From a bacterium HR33 (GTDB lineage Bacteria > Gemmatimonadota > Gemmatimonadetes > Gemmatimonadales > GWC2-71-9), in contig BEIJ01000002.1 of assembly GCA_002923375.1 (NCBI GenBank), forward strand, positions 372,001 through 436,000: 64,000 nt of DNA, given 5' to 3'. The translations under genes and the position numbers were made by a program. Below are positions 33,997 through 42,244 of the stretch, in pieces; position 1 is the stretch's first letter, and each line of letters starts with the position of its first letter. The notes under the pieces are model-generated. The model ran no database searches. It was given only the letters and a program-made list of their open reading frames with translations, and was not told the origin of the DNA.

Positions 33997-35865
33997 ATGA
34001 TAGAACTCAAGTGCCTGGGACCGCCGTCGGTGACAGTTCGCGGAAGCAAAGCGCCTCGCAGCTTACTCTGGCGCAAGAACTTCGCACTCCTGGTTTACCT
34101 GGCGCTCTCCCCCCGAGGAAGGACCCGGGACCACTTGATGGCCCTCTTTTGGCCTGAAAGCGATCAAGGAAAAGCCCGGCACTCCCTCAACGAGGCGCTG
34201 CGGGTGCTTCGCCGCACCCTGGGTGACGCCTTGATCGCCGAGGGTGACGTTGTGCGCCTGGCCGAAGGGGCGGTTACCACGGACCTGGAAACTCCCGAGC
34301 CGGACGGGGACTTTCTGGAAGGATTCAGCTTGAAGGACGCGCCGGAGTTCGAAGAGTGGTTACTAAGAGAACGGGAACGACTGCGGGCGCGATCGGCAGG
34401 GCGCTTGGTCGAAAGCGCCGAACATGCCCTAGCCCAAGGCCAAACGAGTCGGGCGCGGGAAATTGCGGAGCGAATCCTAAAGATCGACCCTTATAACGAA
34501 GAAGCTCTCAGAATCCTGCTCAGGGCGATGGCTTTGGAGGGGGCCCGAAGCCTGGCCTTGGAACGCTTCGAGCGGTTTAGGGAAGCGATGGAGCGCGAAC
34601 TCGGAGCTTCCTGCGATCCCGAGACCGGAGCGCTAGCCGCTCGGATCCGGCGGGGTGAAGTCCGGGCTGTCTCGGCTCCTGGTGTGATCGAACCCGGCAC
34701 GCCTCCGGTACCGCTGGTCGGCAGGGCGCGCGGCGTGTTAGAGGCTCTGCTCGCCGAATGGAAGAGCGCCTGTGCAGGGGGCGCCCGCATCTTGCTGGTC
34801 ATGGGCGATCCCGGGACGGGGAAAACTCGCCTGCTAGACGAGCTTGCGGCGCGCGCACGCCTCGACGGCGCAATAGTGGCGTACACCCGAGCGCACGGCG
34901 GAGACCCGGTGGAGTCGGTCGTGGCCGGATGGCTCAGGGGAGGGCTTGCAGTTGCCGAACTTGGTGGGGCCCCGGCGGCCGCCATCGTCGGGCTCGCCGC
35001 GGTCGATCCCGATCTCATGGCGAAGTTCCCGGGATCCAAAACAGCAGAACCCTTGGAGCTGTCGCAGGCTTTGATCGCCGCAGTTTTGGCCGCGGCCGAA
35101 TCCAGGCCTGTGCTAGTTGTGCTGGACGATGCACACCGATCCCACCTCGCCGTGCCGGGGCTTTTGTCGCGGCTGGCGGAACAGGGGAGGGGAGCGCGTA
35201 TCGCTATTGCGCTGGCCTCGGGTCCTAATCCTCCACCCGCCGTAGACCAAGTGCGCCAGCGGCTCGGCCGCGAGCTTCCCGGCGTCGAATTGAGAACCCA
35301 TTCTTTCACCCGAGAGGATCTCCTCGAGCTGGCAAGGTGGGTGCTGCCTCAGTACGCGCCTGAACAAGTTGCCAGACTGGCCCGCCGGGTGATGAGCGAC
35401 ACGGGAGGGAACCCGTTTCTGGCGGTGGAGATGGTAAGAGCGGTGCAGCACGGGCTGTCCCTCCGGGAGGACTCGACCGGGGGGAGACAGGTTGCCGAAT
35501 GGCCGGCTCCCCGGAAGACCTTGGACGACACCCTGCCGGCGGAGTTGCCGGGCTCGGTGGTTGCAGCCCTCAGGCTTCGCTACCGGGCGGTTTCCCAGAG
35601 CGCCCAACGGGTACTGTCGGCGCTGGCGGTCTTGGAGGGACGCTCGAGCTTCGGGTTACTCGCGCGGGCGACGGGCTTGCCGGCCTCCAATCTCGAACAA
35701 GCTCTGGACGAGCTGGAATGGGAGAGATGGATCGTGGCGGATCCCGGCGGATATGCGTTTGTCACTCGGCTGGCGCGTGAGGTGATACTGTCCGAGATGG
35801 TAACCGCGGGCGAGCAGCGGCGTATCCGGGAGCGGGCCGGGCTGGGGCCGGGACCGAGTGGATGA
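33997..35865 (+). CDS. BTAD-domain transcriptional regulator with AAA ATPase domain
   Basis: 622 residues. An N-terminal winged-helix domain (about 1-95, SARP style, with the LFWPES-x-x-KARHSLNEALRVLRR block common in this family) is followed by the helical BTAD domain (about 95-240) and an AAA/STAND ATPase: Walker A GDPGTGKT (about 270) and Walker B PVLVVLDDAH (about 372). The protein ends soon after the winged-helix part of the STAND module, without the long TPR sensor tail of AfsR or MalT relatives, so it may need a partner protein. Neighbouring secreted proteins are possible targets. No ribosome site precedes the ATG. Confidence 0.85.
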   Translation: MIELKCLGPPSVTVRGSKAPRSLLWRKNFALLVYLALSPRGRTRDHLMALFWPESDQGKARHSLNEALRVLRRTLGDALIAEGDVVRLAEGAVTTDLETPEPDGDFLEGFSLKDAPEFEEWLLRERERLRARSAGRLVESAEHALAQGQTSRAREIAERILKIDPYNEEALRILLRAMALEGARSLALERFERFREAMERELGASCDPETGALAARIRRGEVRAVSAPGVIEPGTPPVPLVGRARGVLEALLAEWKSACAGGARILLVMGDPGTGKTRLLDELAARARLDGAIVAYTRAHGGDPVESVVAGWLRGGLAVAELGGAPAAAIVGLAAVDPDLMAKFPGSKTAEPLELSQALIAAVLAAAESRPVLVVLDDAHRSHLAVPGLLSRLAEQGRGARIAIALASGPNPPPAVDQVRQRLGRELPGVELRTHSFTREDLLELARWVLPQYAPEQVARLARRVMSDTGGNPFLAVEMVRAVQHGLSLREDSTGGRQVAEWPAPRKTLDDTLPAELPGSVVAALRLRYRAVSQSAQRVLSALAVLEGRSSFGLLARATGLPASNLEQALDELEWERWIVADPGGYAFVTRLAREVILSEMVTAGEQRRIRERAGLGPGPSG

Positions 35866-35995
35866 AGGGCGCTTTAGACCGCGGGTAGGTGCCGGGGTGA
35901 AGGTGGGGTTATTTTTTGTTCGAGAGAAAATACTTCTGGTCCGGCCGACATCAGGGCTGAGCCATGTCAGGATGGGTCAGGAAGGAGATGCGGTA

Positions 35996-37084
35996 ATGAG
36001 TTGTCTGAGGCGAGTATTGACAGCGGTGGGAGTTTTGGTGCCGGCCGCGGTTTTGGGACAGGAGCCGACGGTCCGCTTGGTGGACGACTCTGCGGCGGGG
36101 CGCTTTGTAATAACGATTGGACCCATGGATCTACCGGCTGCCGGTCACGGGGAGCATCACGGAGAGCACGCCGCGGTTTACCCGCCGGTGGAGACGGTGG
36201 TACTGCCCCGCGACGCTTACCTGTACGGATTTAGCTTCGAGATCGTGGATGCGGAGGGCAGGCCGGTTCCCTCTCAGGTTTTGCATCACTTGAACCTGAT
36301 AAATCCCGATCACCGAGAGCTCTTCTTGCCGATCTCCCAGCGCATGCTCGCGATCGGCCAGGAAACCGGGGCGCACTCGATGCCTTGGTTGCTTTTCGGG
36401 TATCCGGTTGCGGCCGGTCAGAGAGTGGTGGTTTCGGCCATGATGCACAACCCGACGCATACCGCTTACAGGGGGGCCGAGCTCAGGCTTTACGTCAAAT
36501 ACGTCAAGCGCGGCCGCCCCTGGCCGTTGTTCAGCGTCTATCCCTTCCAGCTCGATGTGGCGTTTCCCGCCGGGGACAAGTCGTTCGATCTTCCTCCCGG
36601 CCGTATCTCCCGTTCCTACGAGGCGAGTCCGGTCATGGAAGGCCGGCTGCTGATTGTCGGGGGTCACCTGCATCCCTACGCCGAGAGCCTCAAGCTGGAG
36701 GACGTCACGGAGAACAAGCTGATCTGGGAGGGCAAACCGATCGAGGGCGAAGGCGGAGCTTTGGCGGGGGTCACGGTGGGGAGGCTGTACCGCCGCCTAG
36801 GTTACAAAATCTATCCGGATCACGTGTATCGGGTCACGGTCACTTACAACAATCCGACTGGCGACACTATACCGGAGGGCGGCATGGGTGTGGTAGGCGG
36901 GGTGTTTTTGCCTTCCGGAGACGCTCCCTGGCCGCGGGCGGACGAGAACGATCGGCTTTACGTCTTGGACCGCATGCACTACCTGCGCCAGCTGAGGGGT
37001 AAGTACGCCGATCTGGTGGCTCAGCTGGGCGGCGAGCTACCCGAGGCGGGGAGCGCGCGTGGCGGGCACTCGCATCCCCACTGA
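35996..37084 (+). CDS. Exported His-rich protein of unknown function
   Basis: 362 residues from the ATG at 35996, which has GGAAGGAG 8 nt upstream and gives a clean signal peptide (MSCLRRVLTAVGVLVPAAVLG). The mature part has several His clusters: GHGEHHGEHA, LHHLNLINPDH, MMHNPTH, VGGHLHPY and C-terminal GGHSHPH. The spacing of HH-x-N, H-x-P-T-H and GGH-x-H resembles copper monooxygenases of the peptidylglycine-hydroxylase fold, but I cannot confirm that. Possible metal binding. It lies 130 bp downstream of the regulator and converges on the sphingolipid operon end, 4 bp away. Confidence 0.75.
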   Translation: MSCLRRVLTAVGVLVPAAVLGQEPTVRLVDDSAAGRFVITIGPMDLPAAGHGEHHGEHAAVYPPVETVVLPRDAYLYGFSFEIVDAEGRPVPSQVLHHLNLINPDHRELFLPISQRMLAIGQETGAHSMPWLLFGYPVAAGQRVVVSAMMHNPTHTAYRGAELRLYVKYVKRGRPWPLFSVYPFQLDVAFPAGDKSFDLPPGRISRSYEASPVMEGRLLIVGGHLHPYAESLKLEDVTENKLIWEGKPIEGEGGALAGVTVGRLYRRLGYKIYPDHVYRVTVTYNNPTGDTIPEGGMGVVGGVFLPSGDAPWPRADENDRLYVLDRMHYLRQLRGKYADLVAQLGGELPEAGSARGGHSHPH

Positions 37085-37088
37085 GCCG

Positions 37089-37985
37089 CTATCCGGAAGC
37101 CAGGCGTTTCTCGGCCGCCACTGGAACGGGAGCCGGCAGGGTCACGCCGCCGATCTTTCCCCCTAGTGCCCAAGCTCCCACTCCGAAGAGTAGCCCTGCT
37201 ATCGCATCCAGGGCGTAGTGCATCTGGCAGTAAACCGTGCCGATCGTGAGCAACAGCGCCAAGGGGGCGAACACCAGTCCCATGGTTCGCTGGTGCTGCC
37301 ACACTCCGAGCGTGACGGCGACCGTGGCCGCCACATGGGAAGAAGGGAACGCGGCGCCGAAGGAAGAACCCGACTCCAGCAGTCCGTAGACCAGCTTTGC
37401 GCTCCACACCTCTCTTACCGGGCCTTCCGGCTGGGGGAAGGCGTAATAAGGACCGGCTACCGGATACAGGATGAAGATCGCGTAACAGATCACGAACGCC
37501 AGCATGCATCTGAAGAGCACGTCGCGAGCTTCCGATCTGCGGCCCAGTACCAGGAGTAGAACCGGGCCCAGTAGGACGATGAAGTAGTAAGAGAAGTATG
37601 CCAGGTGGAGTACTCCCGACCAGAAGGTCGAAGGCGCGCCCCTGATCCAGTCGTAAGAGGGTTGCCCGCCGAATAGCGCCGCTTCCCAGCCTTGAATGAC
37701 CCGGTCGTTGGCGAGCACTCGGTCCCAACCTACCTGTTCGGTCAAAATCCCGATGGATCCATAGAAAGGAAGGAGCATGATCAACGGGTATAGATCGTGA
37801 AGCAGGCGTCCCACCTTGTGCTCTTCTCGGAGGCGGGTGAAGAGCCATATAAGAAGACCGAACAGAGCGTGCATCAGAAGAACCCAGGCGGGGCCGGGTC
37901 GCAAAACCCAGCCTCGGGCGATGATCACGGCGCTAGCGAAGAGCGCGTACCCCAGCAGCAACCGGTCGGTTTTGGTCAGAGCCAT
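37089..37985 (-). CDS. PAP2-type membrane enzyme, candidate ceramide head-group synthase (inositol-phosphorylceramide synthase-like)
   Basis: 298 residues with about seven membrane helices. The PAP2 core is present: FPSSH at 213-217 and HYALD at 256-260, giving catalytic His217, His256 and Asp260. The first PAP2 motif (K-x6-RP) is not obvious, as in the PAP2_3/Aur1 branch that includes inositol-phosphorylceramide synthases. The start ATG at 37985 overlaps the upstream ceramide-reductase candidate by 10 bp. As the last gene of the operon it would add a phospho-head group to ceramide or remove phosphate from a lipid. The substrate is an inference from context. Confidence 0.8.
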   Translation of the reverse strand: MALTKTDRLLLGYALFASAVIIARGWVLRPGPAWVLLMHALFGLLIWLFTRLREEHKVGRLLHDLYPLIMLLPFYGSIGILTEQVGWDRVLANDRVIQGWEAALFGGQPSYDWIRGAPSTFWSGVLHLAYFSYYFIVLLGPVLLLVLGRRSEARDVLFRCMLAFVICYAIFILYPVAGPYYAFPQPEGPVREVWSAKLVYGLLESGSSFGAAFPSSHVAATVAVTLGVWQHQRTMGLVFAPLALLLTIGTVYCQMHYALDAIAGLLFGVGAWALGGKIGGVTLPAPVPVAAEKRLASG

Positions 37986-38968
37986 CCGTGTTCCGAGTAC
38001 CACCGGGCGGTGAGTTCCAGTCCCGTTGCCAGATCGATCTCCGCTCGCCATCCTGTGTCCCGCTCCAGCGCTGCAGGGGAGCAAGCCCAGGCTTCCGCCA
38101 GTAGCTCGCGCGCTTTGTCCGCCGAGAGGACCGTGGCCTTTCCGGCGAGCGCGGAGGTCCATCCTATGAAGCTCAGAAGTCCCCGCGCTAGAAAGGCGGG
38201 CGGTCTCACCACTAGCGGCCGCGAGACGGGTTCTCCCGCGGCGGCGGCTACTGCCCGGTATATGGCCTCCGCTGCTCGGATGAGCGGTACGACTTCCGGG
38301 TGCGAGGCGAAGTACGTCTTTCCAGCGCACCGCGCGGCGCTTGCAGCTATGATGGCGGCCGCAAGATCGCCGGCATAAACGAAGGAAAGTTCTTGCTCGG
38401 GCTTGCCCACCAGAGGCAGTACCCCCTTGCGGGCCAGACGGAACATTCTCAACAACCCGCGGTCCCGGGGACCGTAAACCGTAGGCGGGCGAACGATGCT
38501 CCAGGGAAGATCGCTGCGCCGCACTTCTTCTTCTCCGGCGAGCTTGCTCTTGCCGTAGAAACTCACCGGGTGCGGAGGATCGCTTTCTACCGCCGGCCTC
38601 CCCAAGCTGGAAGGACCGGATGCCGCCAGGCTGCTGACATAGACCAGGTTGCGGGGTCGGGGAGACGCCTCCTGAGCCGCTTTCACCAGGCGCCCGGTGC
38701 CGTCTCGATTGACTCTAAAGAAATCCTCCGGCTTTCGGGCCACCGTGAGTCCGGCCAGGTGGAAAACGACGTCCGCTCTCGAGCATCCTTCCCTAAGCGC
38801 GCGCTCATCCTCCAAATCTCCCGGCACCAAACCGACTCGGTCGCCGAAGAGCCTGGCCGCCCGCTCCGGTTTCCGGACCAGTAAAAGGACCTCGTCTCCC
38901 CGGTCCAGCAGGGCCTCCACTAAGTGAGAGCCCACGAATCCGGTGCCGCCCGTTACGAAGGCTCTCAC
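37976..38968 (-). CDS. NAD(P)-dependent epimerase/dehydratase, ceramide reductase candidate (CerR-like)
   Basis: 330 residues of the extended short-chain dehydrogenase family: nucleotide motif VTGGTGFVG (5-13), DLEDE after strand 3, SSLAASG, and the catalytic pair Tyr138-x3-Lys142. Next to a serine palmitoyltransferase and a GNAT-type acyltransferase, it matches CerR of the bacterial ceramide pathway, which reduces the 3-keto group after N-acylation. The start overlaps the upstream gene by 4 bp and its end overlaps the PAP2 gene by 10 bp, so the four genes are one transcript. A sugar epimerase role is possible if the context misleads. Confidence 0.8.
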   Translation of the reverse strand: MRAFVTGGTGFVGSHLVEALLDRGDEVLLLVRKPERAARLFGDRVGLVPGDLEDERALREGCSRADVVFHLAGLTVARKPEDFFRVNRDGTGRLVKAAQEASPRPRNLVYVSSLAASGPSSLGRPAVESDPPHPVSFYGKSKLAGEEEVRRSDLPWSIVRPPTVYGPRDRGLLRMFRLARKGVLPLVGKPEQELSFVYAGDLAAAIIAASAARCAGKTYFASHPEVVPLIRAAEAIYRAVAAAAGEPVSRPLVVRPPAFLARGLLSFIGWTSALAGKATVLSADKARELLAEAWACSPAALERDTGWRAEIDLATGLELTARWYSEHGWL

Positions 38969-40083
38969 AGCGGGCGATCGTAAAGCCTCAGGGTTTTGTA
39001 GTGCCGAAATCCGATGCGGACGACGGCGTTGTTCATGGTGACGTTGTCCTCCAGCACCCAGCCCGCCTCAGCCCAGCGATATCCCAGTGCGTATCCTTTT
39101 TCCCAGATCCACTGGTACATGAGGGCGTCGGCACCGGTTCTGCGATACTCTTTGAGGAGTCCGAGCAACAACACTCTGATGCGGGTGATTCTGCGCGAGG
39201 CCAAAAGGATTTTGAGGATACCGGGAAAGAGCCGCCCCGAGGGGTTGGTCTTGAGAGCCACGTTCAGGTCCGGCAGCGCTACGGCGAAGCCTATGGTCTC
39301 CCCGTCCCGTTCCGCGAAGACCACGAGATCGGGGACCACGACGGGCTTCAGTTGCGAGGCCAGGTGGTCGATCTCTGCATCGGTCATGGGAACGAAGCCC
39401 CAGTTCTTTTCCCATGCCCGGTTGTAAAGCTGCTTGACCCTCTCCACTTCCCGGTCGAAGTCTCGCAAGTTGAGGGAGCGCAACCGGATCTTCTGTCTCT
39501 GGGCGATCAGTCGGGCCCCCCGAATCAGCCTTTCGGGCATGTTGGGGTCGGTGAGCTCGTACTGGAAGAGATCCTTGGCTTTTTCGAACCCGGCTCGTTC
39601 CACCAGGCGCACGTAGTAGGGAGGATTGTGCGGAGAGAGGATCGTGGGCGGGTACTCGAAGCCTTGCACCAAAAGTCCGCATTCGTCGTTGGTGGAGAAA
39701 GAGGCAGGTCCTCTCATGACGTCGAGTCCCCTTTGCTCGAGCCAGGCGCCCGCCGCCTCGAACAGGGCGTCGGCGACGCGCTGGTCGTCCACCGACTCGA
39801 AAAACCCGAAGAAGCCGACCCGGTCCTGATGGAACTCGTTGTGCAATCGATTGTGAACGGCGGCGATCCTTCCCACGACCCGGGAGTCTATTTGTGCCAG
39901 GAAGTACTGAGCTTCGGCGTGCTGAAAGAAAGGATTTTTCTTGGGGGAAAGCATCTGCTTCACTTCCATACGCAACCGGGGGACCCAGTTGGGGTCCCCT
40001 CGATGCAGCCGGTATGGAAGAGCGATGAAGCGTCTAAGGTCGGCGGCCCCGGTTACCGGCCGCACGACCACCCGCCCGCTCAA
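38965..40083 (-). CDS. GNAT-fold N-acyltransferase, bacterial ceramide synthase candidate (bCerS-like)
   Basis: 372 residues from a TTG at 40083 that overlaps the upstream stop codon as TTGA, with AAGGAG before it. The sequence has a double GNAT layout, with strongly conserved-looking [42 protein letters not shown] and a C-terminal [18 protein letters not shown] block. This matches YghO-type proteins, the group that includes bacterial ceramide synthase (Caulobacter bCerS), which transfers a fatty acyl chain to the sphingoid amine. Gene order between the transferase and reductase candidates fits the known pathway. No membrane segment. Confidence 0.8.
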   Translation of the reverse strand: MSGRVVVRPVTGAADLRRFIALPYRLHRGDPNWVPRLRMEVKQMLSPKKNPFFQHAEAQYFLAQIDSRVVGRIAAVHNRLHNEFHQDRVGFFGFFESVDDQRVADALFEAAGAWLEQRGLDVMRGPASFSTNDECGLLVQGFEYPPTILSPHNPPYYVRLVERAGFEKAKDLFQYELTDPNMPERLIRGARLIAQRQKIRLRSLNLRDFDREVERVKQLYNRAWEKNWGFVPMTDAEIDHLASQLKPVVVPDLVVFAERDGETIGFAVALPDLNVALKTNPSGRLFPGILKILLASRRITRIRVLLLGLLKEYRRTGADALMYQWIWEKGYALGYRWAEAGWVLEDNVTMNNAVVRIGFRHYKTLRLYDRPL

Positions 40084-41282
40084 ATTACTCCCATCTCCTT
40101 GCCCAGCCTGGCGAACGTTTCCAGCGCGAAGTCGATCTGTTCGGGAGTGTGGGTCGCCATGAGGCTGGTCCGCAACCGGCATTCCGCGGGCGGCACCGCC
40201 GGCGGCACTACCGGATTGGTGAAAACCCCGGCGTCGAACAGCTTGCGCCAGAAAGCGAAGGTCTTCTCCAGCGGTCCGATGAGAACCGGTATGATGGGCG
40301 TCTGCGTGGGTCCGATGTCAAAGCCGAGTTCCCGGAACCCGTCTCTCAAGCGGCGGGTGTTTTCCCAAAGCCGCGCCCTCCGCTCCGGCTCGGCTATCAT
40401 GACGTCGAGGGCCGCCAGTACGCCCGCCGTGTTCGACGGAGGGAGAGCCGCCGTAAAGATAAGGGGGCGGCTATGGTGCTTGAGGTAGTGGATCACCGAT
40501 TCCGAAGCGGCCACGAACCCTCCGATCGAGGCCAGCGACTTGGAGAAAGTCCCTACGATTACATCCACCTCGTCGGTCAGGTTGAAGTGCGCCGCCGTTC
40601 CGTCACCCTTGGGCCCCAAAACACCCACCGCGTGGGCGTCGTCCACCGCCAGCGCCGCACCGTACTTCTGGCACAACTTGACCAGGTTGGGAACATCGGC
40701 GATATCCCCTTCCATGGAGTACACGCCGTCCACGATCACTAGCATCCCCTTGCTGGAATGCTTCTGGAGAAGCCGCTCGAGCTGTTCCAAATTTCCGTGG
40801 GCAAATCGCTCGGTCTCTCCGTAAGAGAGTTTCGCTCCGTCCACGATAGAGGCATGGTCCAGCTTGTCGATCAGGACCACATCCTCCCGGCCCACCAGCC
40901 CGGACACCAAACCCAAGTTGGCTTGGTATCCGGTGGAGAAGACCAAAGCCGCCTCTTTGCCGAAGAACTCCGCCAGCCGGGCCTCCAGCTGCTCGTGCAA
41001 ATCCAGCGTGCCGTTCAAGAAACGGCTGCCGGTACAACCTGAGCCGTAGCGCTCCAGGGCCCGCCGCGCCGCCTCGAGGACCTTGGGATGATGCGTCAGG
41101 CCCAGATAGTTGTTGGACCCCATCATCAGCTTCTTCTGGCCCTCGATTATTACCACCGTGTCTTCCGACTCGGAGATCGGCTTGAAGTAGGGGTACAAAC
41201 CCGCAGCCTGCACCTCGCGGGCCCGGGTGAAATTCTTACATTTCTCGAACAGCGCGATGTGCTGGAGTACTTGCGTGTCCAC
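40080..41282 (-). CDS. spt: Serine palmitoyltransferase-like PLP enzyme (alpha-oxoamine synthase)
   Basis: 400 residues from a GTG at 41282 with GAGGGG upstream; the longer frame beyond it looks non-coding. It is an alpha-oxoamine synthase: [17 protein letters not shown]-stacking His143 (LDHAS), DDAH (214-217), and the Schiff-base Lys248 in GTFSKSLAS. The N-terminal segment [16 protein letters not shown] is characteristic of serine palmitoyltransferases rather than KBL or BioF. Expected reaction: L-serine + acyl thioester to 3-keto-sphinganine + CO2. The first gene of the leftward sphingolipid operon, overlapping the next gene by 4 bp. Confidence 0.85.
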   Translation of the reverse strand: MDTQVLQHIALFEKCKNFTRAREVQAAGLYPYFKPISESEDTVVIIEGQKKLMMGSNNYLGLTHHPKVLEAARRALERYGSGCTGSRFLNGTLDLHEQLEARLAEFFGKEAALVFSTGYQANLGLVSGLVGREDVVLIDKLDHASIVDGAKLSYGETERFAHGNLEQLERLLQKHSSKGMLVIVDGVYSMEGDIADVPNLVKLCQKYGAALAVDDAHAVGVLGPKGDGTAAHFNLTDEVDVIVGTFSKSLASIGGFVAASESVIHYLKHHSRPLIFTAALPPSNTAGVLAALDVMIAEPERRARLWENTRRLRDGFRELGFDIGPTQTPIIPVLIGPLEKTFAFWRKLFDAGVFTNPVVPPAVPPAECRLRTSLMATHTPEQIDFALETFARLGKEMGVI

Positions 41283-42078
41283 AGCCCCTCGGCGAACAGG
41301 TAACAGTTGGGCTGACCCCGGACCTTCCGGCGATCGTACGATACTACCGCACCGCCCGCCGGCGCACAAGGTCCGCGCCGCCGCGCCGGTCTACCTGGCC
41401 GGATTGCTGTTCTTGTGGCCCGCTTTGGCCGTAGCACAAGGCCCAAAACTCGAGGTCCGGGCCAGGGACGGGATCTGGATCGCCGTGGGGACCGCGCTCT
41501 ACGCCGCACCCCACGTCTTCGGCATAAACGACGGCCCCCCGCCTTGCGCTCCTTGCGATCCCGGATCCGTACCCTGGTTCGACCGATGGGCGATCTCAGA
41601 GCCGCGTCCCGGGTGGTCCGCGGCAAGCACGGCGGCGCTCGGTACTTTGGGGGTCCTCACACTCGGCGACCTGCTGCTGAACTACGGCGGGCGCGACCCA
41701 CCCGCGCCGGCAGTGAAGCTGCTGCAGTCCGTAGCCCTGGCACTCGGTACGGTGGAGCTGAGCAAGGCTATAACCGCCCGGAGCCGTCCGGTGCTGTACA
41801 CCGGCCAGGCCGTGGAGTCTCGGGACGAACTCGACTCGCGTCGCTCCTGGCCTTCCGGTCACAGCGCAGCGGCGGCGGCGCTGGCAACGAGCTACATTCT
41901 AGACCTGAGCAGCCGGAGATCCCCGGGCGCAGCGTGGCGCGGATGGGCAGCCGGGAGTGCAGGTGTGGCGGTTGGAATCATGCGGGTGGCCGCCGGGCGG
42001 CATTTTCCCTCCGACGTGCTGGGCGGGCTTGCGGTTGGGGTGTTGAGCGCGGTGGCGGTGCACCGCATAGAATTTTAG
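41275..42078 (+). CDS. PAP2-family phosphatase, exported
   Basis: The stop is at 42078; the start is uncertain. In-frame ATGs exist at 41227 and 41257 and a GTG at 41275, all near or inside the divergent spt start at 41282; the GTG is used because it overlaps least. All three PAP2 phosphatase motifs are present: [17 protein letters not shown] and [14 protein letters not shown] (acid-phosphatase style). A hydrophobic segment ending in LAVAQG looks like a signal peptide, and two further helices follow. Because it diverges from spt it may be related to the sphingolipid operon, for example removing a lipid phosphate outside the membrane, but this is only positional. Confidence 0.75.
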   Translation: MSTAPRRTGNSWADPGPSGDRTILPHRPPAHKVRAAAPVYLAGLLFLWPALAVAQGPKLEVRARDGIWIAVGTALYAAPHVFGINDGPPPCAPCDPGSVPWFDRWAISEPRPGWSAASTAALGTLGVLTLGDLLLNYGGRDPPAPAVKLLQSVALALGTVELSKAITARSRPVLYTGQAVESRDELDSRRSWPSGHSAAAAALATSYILDLSSRRSPGAAWRGWAAGSAGVAVGIMRVAAGRHFPSDVLGGLAVGVLSAVAVHRIEF

Positions 42079-42178
42079 GACTGGCTGCCGGGTCTGTGAC
42101 GGGCGACACCGCCAGGGTCGAACGTCAGCGGGAACTATTTCTGGCGGGCGTGACCTTATCGTTCATAACGGAGTGGTC

Positions 42179-42207
42179 TTGCAAAACGAGCTTTTGCGAT
42201 TGATACA
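42179..42207 (+). promoter_or_regulatory. Possible promoter of the M6 protease-lipoprotein operon
   Basis: TTGCAA (42179-42184) and GATACA (42202-42207) are separated by 17 bp and lie about 40 bp upstream of the preferred ATG at 42245. The -35 matches four of six and the -10 three of six consensus bases. Confidence 0.25.
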
Positions 42208-42244
42208 GGCACCATTCCGGTCGCTGCACGTGCAGGCGGCGCGC

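Noticed and set aside
42173..42244. GTG start for the first M6 protease
   Set aside because: It would put 24 residues before the signal peptide and overlap a possible promoter. The ATG at 42245 gives a normal signal sequence.
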